A DNA stretch of 64,000 nt from Actibacterium mucosum KCTC 23349 (GCF_000647975.1 NZ_JFKE01000005.1:1-64000); one strand, 5' to 3'; shown: positions 9,060 through 16,637, counted from the first letter of the stretch. Notes: generated by a model from the letters alone, not told the origin. Numbers and translations: made by a program.

Positions 9060-9644
9060 ATGAGTGTACGCGACCGTCTTCGAATTATCGAAGAAACGCT
9101 GCTGTCCGATGACTGGGCGCGGCTGACGAAATACAAAATTGCGTGGAAGCGCCGGGATGGCGGCGAGAGCGTGGGGTTCCGGCAGGCCTATGACCGGGGC
9201 AATGGCGCGGTGATCCTGCCCTATGATCCGGCGCGGCGCACGGTGTTGCTGACCCGGCAGTTCCGGTTGCCGGCATTGCTGAACGGCTATGACGAGCTGT
9301 TGATCGAGGCCGCTGCTGGTTTGCTGGACGAGGCCCGGCCCGAGGATCGCATTCGCGAAGAGGCCGAGGAAGAGCTGGGCCTGCGGCTGTCGAATGTCAC
9401 GCAGGTGTTCGACATGTTCATGTCGCCCGGATCGGTCACCGAACGGCTGTTCTTTTTCATCGCCACCTATACCGAGGCCGATCGTATCTCGGCCGGGGGT
9501 GGTCTGGCGGAAGAGGGCGAAGATATCGAAGTGCTGGAGATGACGATCGGCGAGGCCATGGCCCAGGTGGCCGATGGTCGCATCCGCGACGCCAAGACGG
9601 TGATCCTGCTGCAACACGCAGCACTGCATCTGTTTGCCGATTGA
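9060..9644 (+). CDS. NUDIX hydrolase (NudK/ADP-ribose pyrophosphatase-like)
   Basis: The 194-residue product has a NUDIX box, AAGLLDEARPEDRIREEAEE continuing to ELGL, at about 93-116, with the REEAEEELG core that binds the catalytic metal. The N-terminus (MSVRDRLRIIEETLLSDDWARL) and overall length resemble GDP-mannose pyrophosphatase NudK, so sugar-nucleotide or ADP-ribose hydrolysis is likely. The ATG at 9060 follows AAGGA by about 10 bases; an upstream in-frame ATG at 9030 is less well placed. It lies between dgcA and the D-amino acid aminotransferase on the same strand, but no biochemical link to them is obvious. Confidence 0.85.
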   Translation: MSVRDRLRIIEETLLSDDWARLTKYKIAWKRRDGGESVGFRQAYDRGNGAVILPYDPARRTVLLTRQFRLPALLNGYDELLIEAAAGLLDEARPEDRIREEAEEELGLRLSNVTQVFDMFMSPGSVTERLFFFIATYTEADRISAGGGLAEEGEDIEVLEMTIGEAMAQVADGRIRDAKTVILLQHAALHLFAD

Positions 9645-9698
9645 CAGGCGGCGCCGAAACCCCGAAACCCGCAGAACGAAAGAACAAAGGAACCCGAC

Positions 9699-10553
9699 AT
9701 GACGCGCACCGTATATGTGAATGGGCAGTACCTGCCCGAGGATGAGGCCAAGGTCTCGATCTTTGACCGCGGGTTCCTGATGGCGGATGGCGTTTACGAG
9801 GTGACCAGCGTCATCGGCGGCAAGCTGGTGGATTTTGACGGGCACGCGACGCGGCTGGAACGGTCTTTGTCCGAGCTGGACATGGGCCAGCCCCTGACCA
9901 AGGACGAGTTGCTGGAGGTGCATCGCGAGCTGGTGCGGCTGAACGAGATTGACGAGGGCGGGGTGTATCTGCAGATCACCCGCGGCGCGCCGGCCGACCG
10001 TGACTTTGTCTTTCCGCCCGCGGATACGCCGCAGACGGTGGTTCTGTTCACGCAGTCCAAGCCGGGCCTGTCGGCGGCCACGCCAAAGCCGATCAGCGTG
10101 ATCTCGATCGAGGATCAGCGCTGGGGCCGGCGGGATATCAAGACGGTGCAGCTGCTATACCCGTCTTTGGGCAAGATGATGGCCAAGGCCGCCGGGGCGG
10201 ATGACGCGTGGATGGTCGAGGATGGCTTTGTCACCGAGGGCACGTCGAACAACGCCTATATCGTGAAGGGCCGCAAGATCATCACCCGCCATCTGGGCAA
10301 CGAGATCCTGCACGGGATCACGCGCGCCGCGGTTCTGCGGTTTGCGCGCGAGGCGCAGATGGAGGTGGAAGAGCGCAATTTCACCATCGACGAGGCGAAG
10401 GAGGCGGACGAGGCGTTCATCACCTCGGCCACGATGTTCGTGACGCCGGTTGTGGCGATCGACGGCGAACAGATCGGCAATGGCGAGGGGGGCGGCATCG
10501 CGGCCCGTCTGCGCGAGATTTACATCGAAGAAAGCCGCAAAGCCGCCGTATAA
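9699..10553 (+). CDS. dat: D-amino acid aminotransferase (class IV PLP)
   Basis: This 284-residue fold-type IV aminotransferase begins VYVNGQYLPEDEAKVSIFDRGFLMADGVYEV-like sequence typical of D-alanine aminotransferases. The PLP lysine is in RRDIKTVQLL (about 145-154), and EGTSNNAYIV (about 178-187) forms the cofactor-phosphate loop. It would exchange amino groups between D-alanine and 2-oxoglutarate, giving D-glutamate and pyruvate. This fits well beside dgcN-dgcA, which consume D-Glu. Branched-chain aminotransferases of the same class are longer and have different signature residues, so D-specificity is the better call. Confidence 0.88.
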   Translation: MTRTVYVNGQYLPEDEAKVSIFDRGFLMADGVYEVTSVIGGKLVDFDGHATRLERSLSELDMGQPLTKDELLEVHRELVRLNEIDEGGVYLQITRGAPADRDFVFPPADTPQTVVLFTQSKPGLSAATPKPISVISIEDQRWGRRDIKTVQLLYPSLGKMMAKAAGADDAWMVEDGFVTEGTSNNAYIVKGRKIITRHLGNEILHGITRAAVLRFAREAQMEVEERNFTIDEAKEADEAFITSATMFVTPVVAIDGEQIGNGEGGGIAARLREIYIEESRKAAV

Positions 10554-10568
10554 GGCAGCAGTGTCCCG

Positions 10569-10598
10569 CCCCCTTTGGAAACAAACTGTTTCCGGGGG
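10569..10598 (+). terminator. GC-clamped hairpin after the D-amino acid aminotransferase gene
   Basis: GGAAACA (10577-10583) and TGTTTCC (10587-10593) are perfect complements around a three-base loop, and CCCCC (10569-10573) faces GGGGG (10594-10598) outside them with a three-base bulge. No T-run follows, so it may slow RNA decay or act as a Rho-assisted end rather than an intrinsic terminator. Confidence 0.4.
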
Positions 10599-10618
10599 TA
10601 AACAGTTCTCGACCCAGA

Positions 10619-10633
10619 TAAACTTTCCGTTAA
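10619..10633 (+). promoter_or_regulatory. CtrA-like site upstream of the RTX-type gene
   Basis: TAAA-CTTTCCG-TTAA matches the alphaproteobacterial CtrA full-site pattern TTAA-N7-TTAA with one mismatch, 41 bases before the start codon of the calcium-repeat protein. The motif TAAACTTT recurs at 10631-10638. Short AT-rich motifs can occur by chance, so this remains a candidate. Confidence 0.3.
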
Positions 10634-10673
10634 ACTTTAGCGGAATGGCGAGTCACGAGTATGGGGGTACGGG

Positions 10674-12620
10674 ATGCTTGCACTGCTTGGCCTATTGGGC
10701 CTTTTGGGATCTGTAGCGGTATTCGAACAGGTCACCAACAACGGTGATGATGACAACGATTCCGACCGCGGCGGGCCCGATCCATTCGAAGGCACCGATG
10801 GTCGTGATTTTCTGGTTCTGGGTGACGGCGGTGTTCTGGCCAACGCGGGTGCTGGCGACGATGTCGTCACCACCGGTGCCGGCAATGACGTGGTCAATGG
10901 TGGCGAAGGCAACGACCTGATCGAGACGACACGCGGCAATGACGTGATCAATGCGCAGCAGGATGACGATCTGGTCAATGCCGGTGCGGGCAATGACCGC
11001 GTCGACCTTGGCTTTGGCGACGATGCGTATCTGGGCGGTGTGGCCACCGGTGCGGATATCGATCTGGAAGACGTGTTCAACGACGATCCTTCTGATGCAG
11101 TGTTCCTGACAACCACGGGCGTGGACTTTGCCCTGCAATCGGATGCGCAGCCTACGGACGAGGATGCCGCGCGGCTGGATGTGGACCTGCCCCCGATCTC
11201 GGTCAATGTGCCCGATGATGACGTGGTGGACGGCAACCGGGGTGACGACACCCTGATCGACATCAAGGGCAGCGACATTCTGAACGGTGGCCGCGGCGAT
11301 GACCTGATTGCGGCGATTGATGCCGGCGAGGCGTCGCTGGACAATGGTGACCGTCTGGATGGTGGCTTTGGCGACGATACGATCTTTATGGATGCAGGTG
11401 ACATCGCGCGTGGCGGCGGCGGGGCCGACAGCTTTAACATCCTGTCGCGTGTAGCCAACGAAGACATTCAGGTGATCCAGGACTTCGATCCGGTCGAAGA
11501 CGCGCTGACAGTGATGGTGCAGCGCGGCACGCCTGAAGAGATGGATGTGACGATCGAGGCTTCGGGGGCTGAAGACACGCATGTTCTGGTGAACGGTTCT
11601 GTCGTGGCCCTGCTGCGGGGTGTGGCGTTTGATACACTGGACGCCGACCTGATCGTTGCGGTGCATGCGGACGGAGCGGCGGAACCCGAGCCTGAGCCCG
11701 AACCTGAACCCGAGCCGGTGAAAGTGGACGGCACCGATGGTGACGACGCGATCACGTTGGGTGACGAGGGCTATGATGTGGCGCTGGGAGCAGGGGACGA
11801 CACGGTTTCGACCGGTGATGGTGATGACATCGTGGCCGGGGGTGAAGGTGCCGACGTGATTGAAACCAGCCGTGGCAGCGATGTGATCAACGCCAATCAG
11901 CAGGCCGACAAGGTGAATGCCGGGCCGGGCGACGATATTGTGACGCTGGGCTGGGGCAATGACAGCTATTTGGGCGGTGTATCCGACGGGGCCGATATCG
12001 ACCTGAACCTGGTTTTCAACGATGACCCGAACAACGAGGTCTTTGCCAAGATGAAGGCGCTGAAGGGACAGTTCCTGACCGACACGCCATCAAGCCTGCC
12101 GAACCCCGAGGAAATTGACGTGTTCCTGCCGGGTATCTCGGACAACGTGACCGACAATGACACGGTGAATGGCAATCAGGGTGACGACACGCTGATCGAC
12201 ATCAAGGGCCGCGACATGCTGTTCGGTGACGAGGGCGATGACCGTATCGTTGCATTGGACACACGCGGCGCATCGCTGGACAATGCCGACACCGTTGAAG
12301 GCGGCGACGGCAATGACGTGCTGCTGACCGATGCGGGCGACACCGTGATCGGTGGGGCAGGGGCTGATCTGTTCGGCTCGTTCAGCCGCGTATCGGGCGA
12401 GGACGTGCAGGTGATCAAGGATTTCGATCCGGTTGAAGACGCCGTGACCGTTCTGGTCGAACATGGCGCGCCCGAAGACCTGGAGATGACGTTGGTGTCG
12501 ACGAATGGCGGCATTGACACCGCGATCGAGATCAACGGTGCCCTGCACGCCATTCTGGAAGGTGTCACACCGGATCAGCTGGACAGCGCGGTCATCGTCG
12601 CGGCCCATGCCGACGCATAA
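10674..12620 (+). CDS. Internally duplicated RTX-type calcium-binding repeat protein
   Basis: The 648-residue product starts with a short hydrophobic segment (about 1-19) rather than a clear cleavable signal, followed by an acidic linker. It then has two homologous halves, about 38-335 and 349-648, joined by a (Pro-Glu)n hinge near 338-348. Each half holds degenerate hemolysin-type nonapeptides such as AGAGDDVVT, GGEGNDLIE and GGRGDDLIA, which bind calcium in a parallel beta-roll. Each also holds a non-repeat block containing FNDDP, TLIDIKG and VIQDFDPVEDAVTV-like sequence. Asp/Gly richness and absent cysteines fit an extracellular or surface protein; RTX proteins usually leave by type I secretion, but no secretion genes are adjacent. 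Function is unknown. Confidence 0.75.
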   Translation: MLALLGLLGLLGSVAVFEQVTNNGDDDNDSDRGGPDPFEGTDGRDFLVLGDGGVLANAGAGDDVVTTGAGNDVVNGGEGNDLIETTRGNDVINAQQDDDLVNAGAGNDRVDLGFGDDAYLGGVATGADIDLEDVFNDDPSDAVFLTTTGVDFALQSDAQPTDEDAARLDVDLPPISVNVPDDDVVDGNRGDDTLIDIKGSDILNGGRGDDLIAAIDAGEASLDNGDRLDGGFGDDTIFMDAGDIARGGGGADSFNILSRVANEDIQVIQDFDPVEDALTVMVQRGTPEEMDVTIEASGAEDTHVLVNGSVVALLRGVAFDTLDADLIVAVHADGAAEPEPEPEPEPEPVKVDGTDGDDAITLGDEGYDVALGAGDDTVSTGDGDDIVAGGEGADVIETSRGSDVINANQQADKVNAGPGDDIVTLGWGNDSYLGGVSDGADIDLNLVFNDDPNNEVFAKMKALKGQFLTDTPSSLPNPEEIDVFLPGISDNVTDNDTVNGNQGDDTLIDIKGRDMLFGDEGDDRIVALDTRGASLDNADTVEGGDGNDVLLTDAGDTVIGGAGADLFGSFSRVSGEDVQVIKDFDPVEDAVTVLVEHGAPEDLEMTLVSTNGGIDTAIEINGALHAILEGVTPDQLDSAVIVAAHADA

Positions 12621-12627
12621 AGTCGTG

Positions 12628-12657
12628 CCCGGCGGCGTTTAAGCGTCGTCGGGTTTT
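12628..12657 (+). terminator. Rho-independent terminator of the RTX-type gene
   Basis: CCCGGCGGCG (12628-12637) pairs with CGTCGTCGGG (12644-12653), with two G-U pairs and a six-base loop, followed by TTTT (12654-12657). The hairpin lies over the last codons of the convergent DUF1244 gene, whose stop codon is in the loop. Confidence 0.75.
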
Positions 12658-12941
12658 ACCTTTTCGAAGGTTGCCAGTTGCTCGGCCGAGGCTTCGGTCT
12701 GATACTTGGCTTTCCACTCGGCCATGGGCATGCCGTAATAGGCCTCGCGCGCTTCGTCCTTGGACATCTCGATGCCCTCGGCATTGGCGGCCTCCATATA
12801 CCATCGGCTCAGGCAGTTGCGGCAGAAACCGGCCATGTTCATCAGGTCGATATTCTGCACCTCGGGGCGTTCTTCGATCAGATGCTGGCGCAGGCGGCGA
12901 AAGGCGGCGGCTTCGATGCGCAATTGGGTCAGGTCGTCCAT
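12639..12941 (-). CDS. DUF1244 family protein
   Basis: This 100-residue protein matches the DUF1244 family of small, mostly helical alpha- and gammaproteobacterial proteins of unknown function. The conserved core includes MNMAGFCRNCLSRWYMEA (about 34-51), with the CxxC pair, and GMPMAEWKAKYQ (about 70-81). The ATG at 12941 follows AAGGAG by 6 bases, which decides the start over a longer open frame. It is the last gene of a three-gene minus-strand run behind the CHM isomerase and N-formylglutamate amidohydrolase. Its 3' end overlaps the terminator of the opposing RTX-type gene. Confidence 0.85.
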   Translation of the reverse strand: MDDLTQLRIEAAAFRRLRQHLIEERPEVQNIDLMNMAGFCRNCLSRWYMEAANAEGIEMSKDEAREAYYGMPMAEWKAKYQTEASAEQLATFEKVKPDDA

Positions 12942-12951
12942 GGGGGGCTCC

Positions 12952-13305
12952 TTACGATTGGGGCAGAACGCGTTTGGCGTAGATATCTGCGTTAAGCTCG
13001 CGCACGTCGGCGGACAGGGCGCCGACATCCGGCAGGGCGGCCTCCAGCGTGGCAAGGATCAGGCGCGCCACGGCGGCCCGGTCTTCGGTGGTTCGGCCCG
13101 ACAGGACAAGCGCGGTGACATGGGCAAAGCTTTGCGGTTCGGTTGCGATATGCCAATGCGGGCAGGGCAGGGCGCGCACCTTGATGGCGGCCTTGGTCGG
13201 AAACAGGTCCGAGGCCATGGCCATGTCAAACAGCCGGTCGCAAAGCGCGCCGATATCGTGGCCCTCGGCCAGATCGGCGGAATGTTCGATAATCAGGTGC
13301 GGCAT
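12952..13305 (-). CDS. 5-carboxymethyl-2-hydroxymuconate Delta-isomerase family protein
   Basis: The 117-residue product belongs to the CHMI branch of the tautomerase superfamily. After Met removal the N-terminal proline (Pro2 in MPHLIIEHSADL) serves as the catalytic base. CHMI acts in homoprotocatechuate (4-hydroxyphenylacetate) degradation. The conserved EHSADL and VRALPCPHWHIA segments are visible. No other homoprotocatechuate genes are adjacent, so this may be a stand-alone tautomerase. The gene starts 9 bases after the N-formylglutamate amidohydrolase stop and ends 11 bases before DUF1244. Confidence 0.85.
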   Translation of the reverse strand: MPHLIIEHSADLAEGHDIGALCDRLFDMAMASDLFPTKAAIKVRALPCPHWHIATEPQSFAHVTALVLSGRTTEDRAAVARLILATLEAALPDVGALSADVRELNADIYAKRVLPQS

Positions 13306-13313
13306 GGGGGTCC

Positions 13314-14054
13314 TTATAGTTGTGCGTCGGTCAGGGCGGCGTTCAGGGCCGGGGCAAGACGCGCCGCCCAGTCCCGTTGGCCCAGTTCATCTGATATCAG
13401 GTCGTTGCGCAATTCGATCAAGGTGCTGGGCCGGCCCGGGATCTCGGCATGGCGGTCGATGGCGTCGCCGGGCAGGTGGCCGTTATAGGGCTGGTTGTGG
13501 CCCACGCACAGGTCCGGGTCGGCGCGCAGGTGTTCGATCAGCGGCAGCGACAGGCGCGCATCGGCGGCGTGCAGGATCGCCACCTGCCACGGGCGTGGCG
13601 CATAACCGTTCAACTGCGGGGTGAAGGAATGCACCGACACGATCACCGTATCGTCGCGCCGGGCGGCCATGCGGGTCAGGGCGTCGTGGTAGGGGGCATA
13701 GCAAAGGTCGATCCGTTGCTGCAGGTCGGTGGCATCTGCATGGGCGTTGGCGGGGATGACCGAGCCGTCGTAAAGCCGCATCAGCAACGTGGGGTCGTCC
13801 AGCCCCCGGTTCGGGTCGATCACCAGCCGCGAGAAGTTCGACAACACCACCGGGGCGTCCAAAGCCTCGCCCAGAAAGGTCGCCACGCCCGCAGCACCCG
13901 GATCAAAGGCGATGTGACGGGCCATATCGGCGACCGGAAGGCCCAGGTCACCGCCGTTTACAAAGGGCGGAACCGTGTTCGCCGCATGGTCGCAGGTGAT
14001 CAAAAAACGGCCGTTTCGGGCCTCACCTTTAATTTCGAAAGGGATATAATTCAT
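13314..14054 (-). CDS. N-formylglutamate amidohydrolase family protein
   Basis: The 246-residue product matches the N-formylglutamate amidohydrolase (HutG-type) zinc hydrolase family, which releases formate from N-formyl-L-glutamate at the end of one histidine degradation route. Family hallmarks are ITCDHAANTVP (about 19-29), DPGAAGVA (about 51-58) and SNFSRLVIDPNRG (about 72-84). Histidine utilisation genes are absent around it, and many alphaproteobacteria carry such stand-alone paralogues, so the physiological substrate is uncertain. It heads a minus-strand trio and is divergent from pyk across a 138-base promoter region. Confidence 0.85.
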   Translation of the reverse strand: MNYIPFEIKGEARNGRFLITCDHAANTVPPFVNGGDLGLPVADMARHIAFDPGAAGVATFLGEALDAPVVLSNFSRLVIDPNRGLDDPTLLMRLYDGSVIPANAHADATDLQQRIDLCYAPYHDALTRMAARRDDTVIVSVHSFTPQLNGYAPRPWQVAILHAADARLSLPLIEHLRADPDLCVGHNQPYNGHLPGDAIDRHAEIPGRPSTLIELRNDLISDELGQRDWAARLAPALNAALTDAQL

Positions 14055-14126
14055 TCGCCTGTCACTTTTTGCGCACAGACACTCATCTAGGCGGGATTCG
14101 CCGGTTCTGCCAGTTGCTTGTCGAAA

Positions 14127-14141
14127 TGTTAGCGCCTATCA
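14127..14141 (+). promoter_or_regulatory. CceR-like operator candidate upstream of pyk
   Basis: TGTTAGCGCCTATCA resembles the alphaproteobacterial CceR carbon-regulator operator TGTTAGC-GCTAACA: the left half is exact and the right half is degenerate with one extra base. It lies 51 bases before the pyk start. CceR is known to control glycolytic genes in Rhodobacter, so the placement makes sense, but the match is imperfect. Confidence 0.35.
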
Positions 14142-14192
14142 AGGCGCCGATTCCAGCCGCATGATGCACATTCAGGAAGAGAGATTTTGCCC

Positions 14193-15638
14193 ATGAGACG
14201 TATGCGTAACGTAAAAATCGTAGCGACGCTGGGCCCGGCGTCCAGCGATTATGACATGATCCGGTCACTGTTCGAAGCCGGCGCCGACGTGTTCCGTCTG
14301 AACATGAGCCACGGCACCCACCCCGAGATTGCCGAGCGCCACGCCATTATCCGCAAGATCGAAGCCGACCTTGGCCGTCCGATCTGCATTCTGGCCGACC
14401 TGCAGGGCCCCAAACTGCGTTGTGGTGTTTTTGCCAACGGCCCCGAAACGCTGAAGATCGGGCAGGACTTCCGTTTCGATCTGGACCCGGCCGAAGGTGA
14501 CGCCACCCGCGTGCAGCTGCCGCACAAAGAAATCTTTGCCGCGCTGAAGCCCGGTTCGACCCTGTTGGTCAACGACGGCAAGATTGCACTGAAGGTGAAA
14601 GATTGCGGCGACGATTATGCCAATTGCGAAGTGACCACCGGCGGCGAGATTTCGAACCGCAAGGGTGTGAACGTGCCTGACGTGGTTTTGCCACTGGCAG
14701 CGCTGTCCGAGAAAGACCGCAAGGATCTGGAATTTGTGTGCGAGCTGGGTGTGGACTGGCTGGCGCTGTCCTTTGTGCAGCGGCCCGAGGACGTAAACGA
14801 GGCGCGCGACCTGGCCAAAGGCCGCGCTGCGGTTCTGTCGAAGATCGAAAAACCCGCCGCGGTTGAGGCGTTTGATTCGATCCTGAAAGTGTCGGACGGC
14901 ATCATGGTGGCTCGGGGTGACCTGGGCGTGGAGCTGCCGGTGCAGAACGTGCCGCCGATCCAGAAACAGCTGATCCGCAAATGCCGTGCCGCCGCCAAGC
15001 CGGTGATCGTGGCCACGCAGATGCTGGAAAGCATGATCGAGAGCCCCGTTCCAACCCGCGCCGAAGTTTCGGACGTGGCCACCGCGATTTACGAGGGCAC
15101 CGACGCGATCATGCTGTCGGCAGAATCGGCCGCGGGCAGCTATCCGATCGAAGCCGTGACCACGATGAACAACGTCGCGGTCGAGGTCGAAAACGACCCC
15201 ACCTATCGCGACGTGATCGAGGCCAGCCGGACCTCGACCCGGCAGGGTATCGCCGAAGGCATCGTGGCCTCGGCCCGCGAGATCGCCGAAACCTCGGACA
15301 TCCGCGCGATCTGCTGCTTTACCCATTCGGGCATGACCGCCGAGCTGACCGCGCGCGAACGCCCGCGCGTGCCGATCCTGGCGCTGACACCGTTTGCCAA
15401 GACCGCGCGCCGCCTGAGCCTGAGCTGGGGTGTCAGCTGTTTCTATGCCGAAAGCGTCGATCGCTTCAAAGAAGCGGTGATCGCTGCCATCCGCGCCGCG
15501 ACGACTGCCGGTTACGCGGAGGTCGAGGATCACGTGGTGGTCACCGCCGGTGTGCCGTTCAATGTGCCGGGTTCGACCAACATTCTGCGGATCGCCCCGT
15601 GCGAAGAAAGATTGATTTTCGCATCCGAGCCGGAATAA
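14193..15638 (+). CDS. pyk: Pyruvate kinase
   Basis: This 481-residue enzyme converts phosphoenolpyruvate and ADP to pyruvate and ATP. Visible motifs are KIVATLGPASSDYDMI (about 8-23), FRLNMSHGTH (about 34-43), the catalytic lysine in VLSKIEKPAA (about 213-222), MVARGDLGVE (about 240-249) and the C-helix AEVSDVATAIYEGTDAIMLS (about 290-309). The ATG at 14193 is preferred over an in-frame TTG at 14187 because it fits the AGGAAGAGA Shine-Dalgarno better. Its stop codon lies in the left arm of an inverted repeat that reaches into the next gene's start. Confidence 0.97.
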   Translation: MRRMRNVKIVATLGPASSDYDMIRSLFEAGADVFRLNMSHGTHPEIAERHAIIRKIEADLGRPICILADLQGPKLRCGVFANGPETLKIGQDFRFDLDPAEGDATRVQLPHKEIFAALKPGSTLLVNDGKIALKVKDCGDDYANCEVTTGGEISNRKGVNVPDVVLPLAALSEKDRKDLEFVCELGVDWLALSFVQRPEDVNEARDLAKGRAAVLSKIEKPAAVEAFDSILKVSDGIMVARGDLGVELPVQNVPPIQKQLIRKCRAAAKPVIVATQMLESMIESPVPTRAEVSDVATAIYEGTDAIMLSAESAAGSYPIEAVTTMNNVAVEVENDPTYRDVIEASRTSTRQGIAEGIVASAREIAETSDIRAICCFTHSGMTAELTARERPRVPILALTPFAKTARRLSLSWGVSCFYAESVDRFKEAVIAAIRAATTAGYAEVEDHVVVTAGVPFNVPGSTNILRIAPCEERLIFASEPE

Positions 15639-15670
15639 TGGCCTAACCATATTTCAGGAGAGGCCATTAT
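15635..15670 (+). promoter_or_regulatory. Inverted repeat joining the pyk stop to the next start codon
   Basis: ATAATGGCCT (15635-15644) and AGGCCATTAT (15661-15670) are perfect ten-base complements around a 16-base loop. The left arm contains the pyk TAA stop, the loop contains the CAGGAG Shine-Dalgarno, and the right arm ends in the first two bases of the following ATG. Folded mRNA would hide the start codon unless ribosomes finishing pyk open the stem, which suggests translational coupling. Confidence 0.6.
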
Positions 15671-15893
15671 GAGCACGGATATCTACCTTGTCGTTGGAAC
15701 CATCTGTGGTGTTTTGGCCTTTCCCAGCCTGCTGGGCGCTTATTCAGAAGGGCGCCCGCCGCGCGCTGCGGCGATTTTGATCTTGATTGCGGGGGGGCTG
15801 ATTGTTCTGGCGCTGTACCAGTCGCCTCAATCCATCAGTCTGGAAGACATCCCGAATGCCTTCGTGCGCGTCTTCAGTCGCCTGCTGAGCTAA
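15669..15893 (+). CDS. Small two-helix membrane protein downstream of pyk
   Basis: The 74-residue product has two hydrophobic segments (about 4-24 and 35-52) separated by a short basic loop (EGRPPRA), and an amphipathic C-terminus. I do not recognise a named family. GGAG lies 6 bases before the ATG, and the position directly after pyk with a coupling hairpin implies co-expression. A role linked to pyruvate kinase is not demonstrated. Confidence 0.7.
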   Translation: MSTDIYLVVGTICGVLAFPSLLGAYSEGRPPRAAAILILIAGGLIVLALYQSPQSISLEDIPNAFVRVFSRLLS

Positions 15894-15901
15894 TTTTCGC
15901 C

Positions 15902-15930
15902 TTGCCATGGGGGGCTTTGCGCCCTAATAA
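15902..15930 (+). promoter_or_regulatory. Sigma-70-type promoter for rpmI-rplT
   Basis: TTGCCA (15902-15907) and TAATAA (15925-15930) are separated by exactly 17 bases. Transcription would start near 15937, leaving a leader of about 70 bases before rpmI. infC is not upstream, so the enterobacterial infC-rpmI-rplT arrangement is not used here. Confidence 0.6.
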
Positions 15931-16005
15931 GCGCGCTCAATCCGCGCGACCGGCCGATGTGGCATGCCGAGTCGCGTTTACACCGCCCGACGGAAGGAGA
16001 CGGAA

Positions 16006-16206
16006 ATGCCCAAGATGAAGACCAAGTCGAGCTGCAAGAAGCGGTTCAAGGTGACTGCGAAAGGCCGCGTGAAAACGGGTCAGGCCGGCAAGCGTCACGG
16101 TATGATCAAACGTACCAACAAATTCCTCCGCAATGCGCGCGGAACCACCACCATGTCGGCACCTGACGAGAAAATCGTCAAGTCGATGATGCCCTATTCG
16201 CGCTAA
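16006..16206 (+). CDS. rpmI: 50S ribosomal protein L35
   Basis: This 66-residue basic protein of the large ribosomal subunit shows the L35 signature [17 protein letters not shown] and [17 protein letters not shown]. The ATG at 16006 follows GGAGACGGAA; homologues begin MPKMKT, so the longer open frame upstream is ignored. rplT follows 13 bases downstream. L20 often represses this operon through leader RNA; no obvious 23S-like mimic is visible in the short leader. Confidence 0.97.
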   Translation: MPKMKTKSSCKKRFKVTAKGRVKTGQAGKRHGMIKRTNKFLRNARGTTTMSAPDEKIVKSMMPYSR

Positions 16207-16219
16207 GGAGGTCTGAGAG

Positions 16220-16582
16220 ATGTCGAGAACCAAAGGCGGAACCGTCACCCACGCACGCCACCGCAAGGTCGTAAAGGCCGCGAAGGGGTATTACGGCGCC
16301 CGCAGCCGCAACTTCAAAACTGCAACGCAGGCCGTCGACAAGGCGAACCAGTACGCCACGCGCGACCGCAAGCAGCGCAAGCGGAACTTCCGCGCGCTGT
16401 GGATTCAGCGGATCAACGCCGCCGTGCGTGCCCATGACGAAGCGCTGACCTACAGCCGCTTCATCAATGGTCTGTCGCTGGCAGGTATCGAAGTTGACCG
16501 TAAAGTGCTGGCCGATCTGGCCGTGAACGAGCCCGATGCCTTTACAGCCATCGTGGACAAGGCCAAGGCCGCACTGGCCTAA
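16220..16582 (+). CDS. rplT: 50S ribosomal protein L20
   Basis: This 120-residue 23S rRNA-binding assembly protein begins [20 protein letters not shown] and has the typical long basic N-terminal helix followed by a globular C-terminal half with [23 protein letters not shown]-type sequence. AAGGAGG precedes the ATG. It is the last gene of the rpmI operon and is followed by a strong terminator. Confidence 0.98.
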   Translation: MSRTKGGTVTHARHRKVVKAAKGYYGARSRNFKTATQAVDKANQYATRDRKQRKRNFRALWIQRINAAVRAHDEALTYSRFINGLSLAGIEVDRKVLADLAVNEPDAFTAIVDKAKAALA

Positions 16583-16607
16583 TTGTCTGCAAACCGCATC
16601 GTATAGA

Positions 16608-16637
16608 GGGCCGTCCGGTTGGGCGGCCCTTTTTTTG
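16608..16637 (+). terminator. Rho-independent terminator of rpmI-rplT
   Basis: GGGCCGTCC (16608-16616) pairs with GGGCGGCCC (16621-16629) around a GGTT loop, followed by eight T residues (16630-16637). Confidence 0.93.

Noticed and set aside
8307-9923. Long open frame on the minus strand opposite dgcA, NUDIX and dat
   Set aside because: It spans three real genes and their spacers and gives a composition typical of antisense frames.
10692-12608. Antisense frames across the RTX-type gene
   Set aside because: The repeated Asp/Gly codons on the plus strand give repetitive Val/Ile/His antisense text. No start signal or family supports them.
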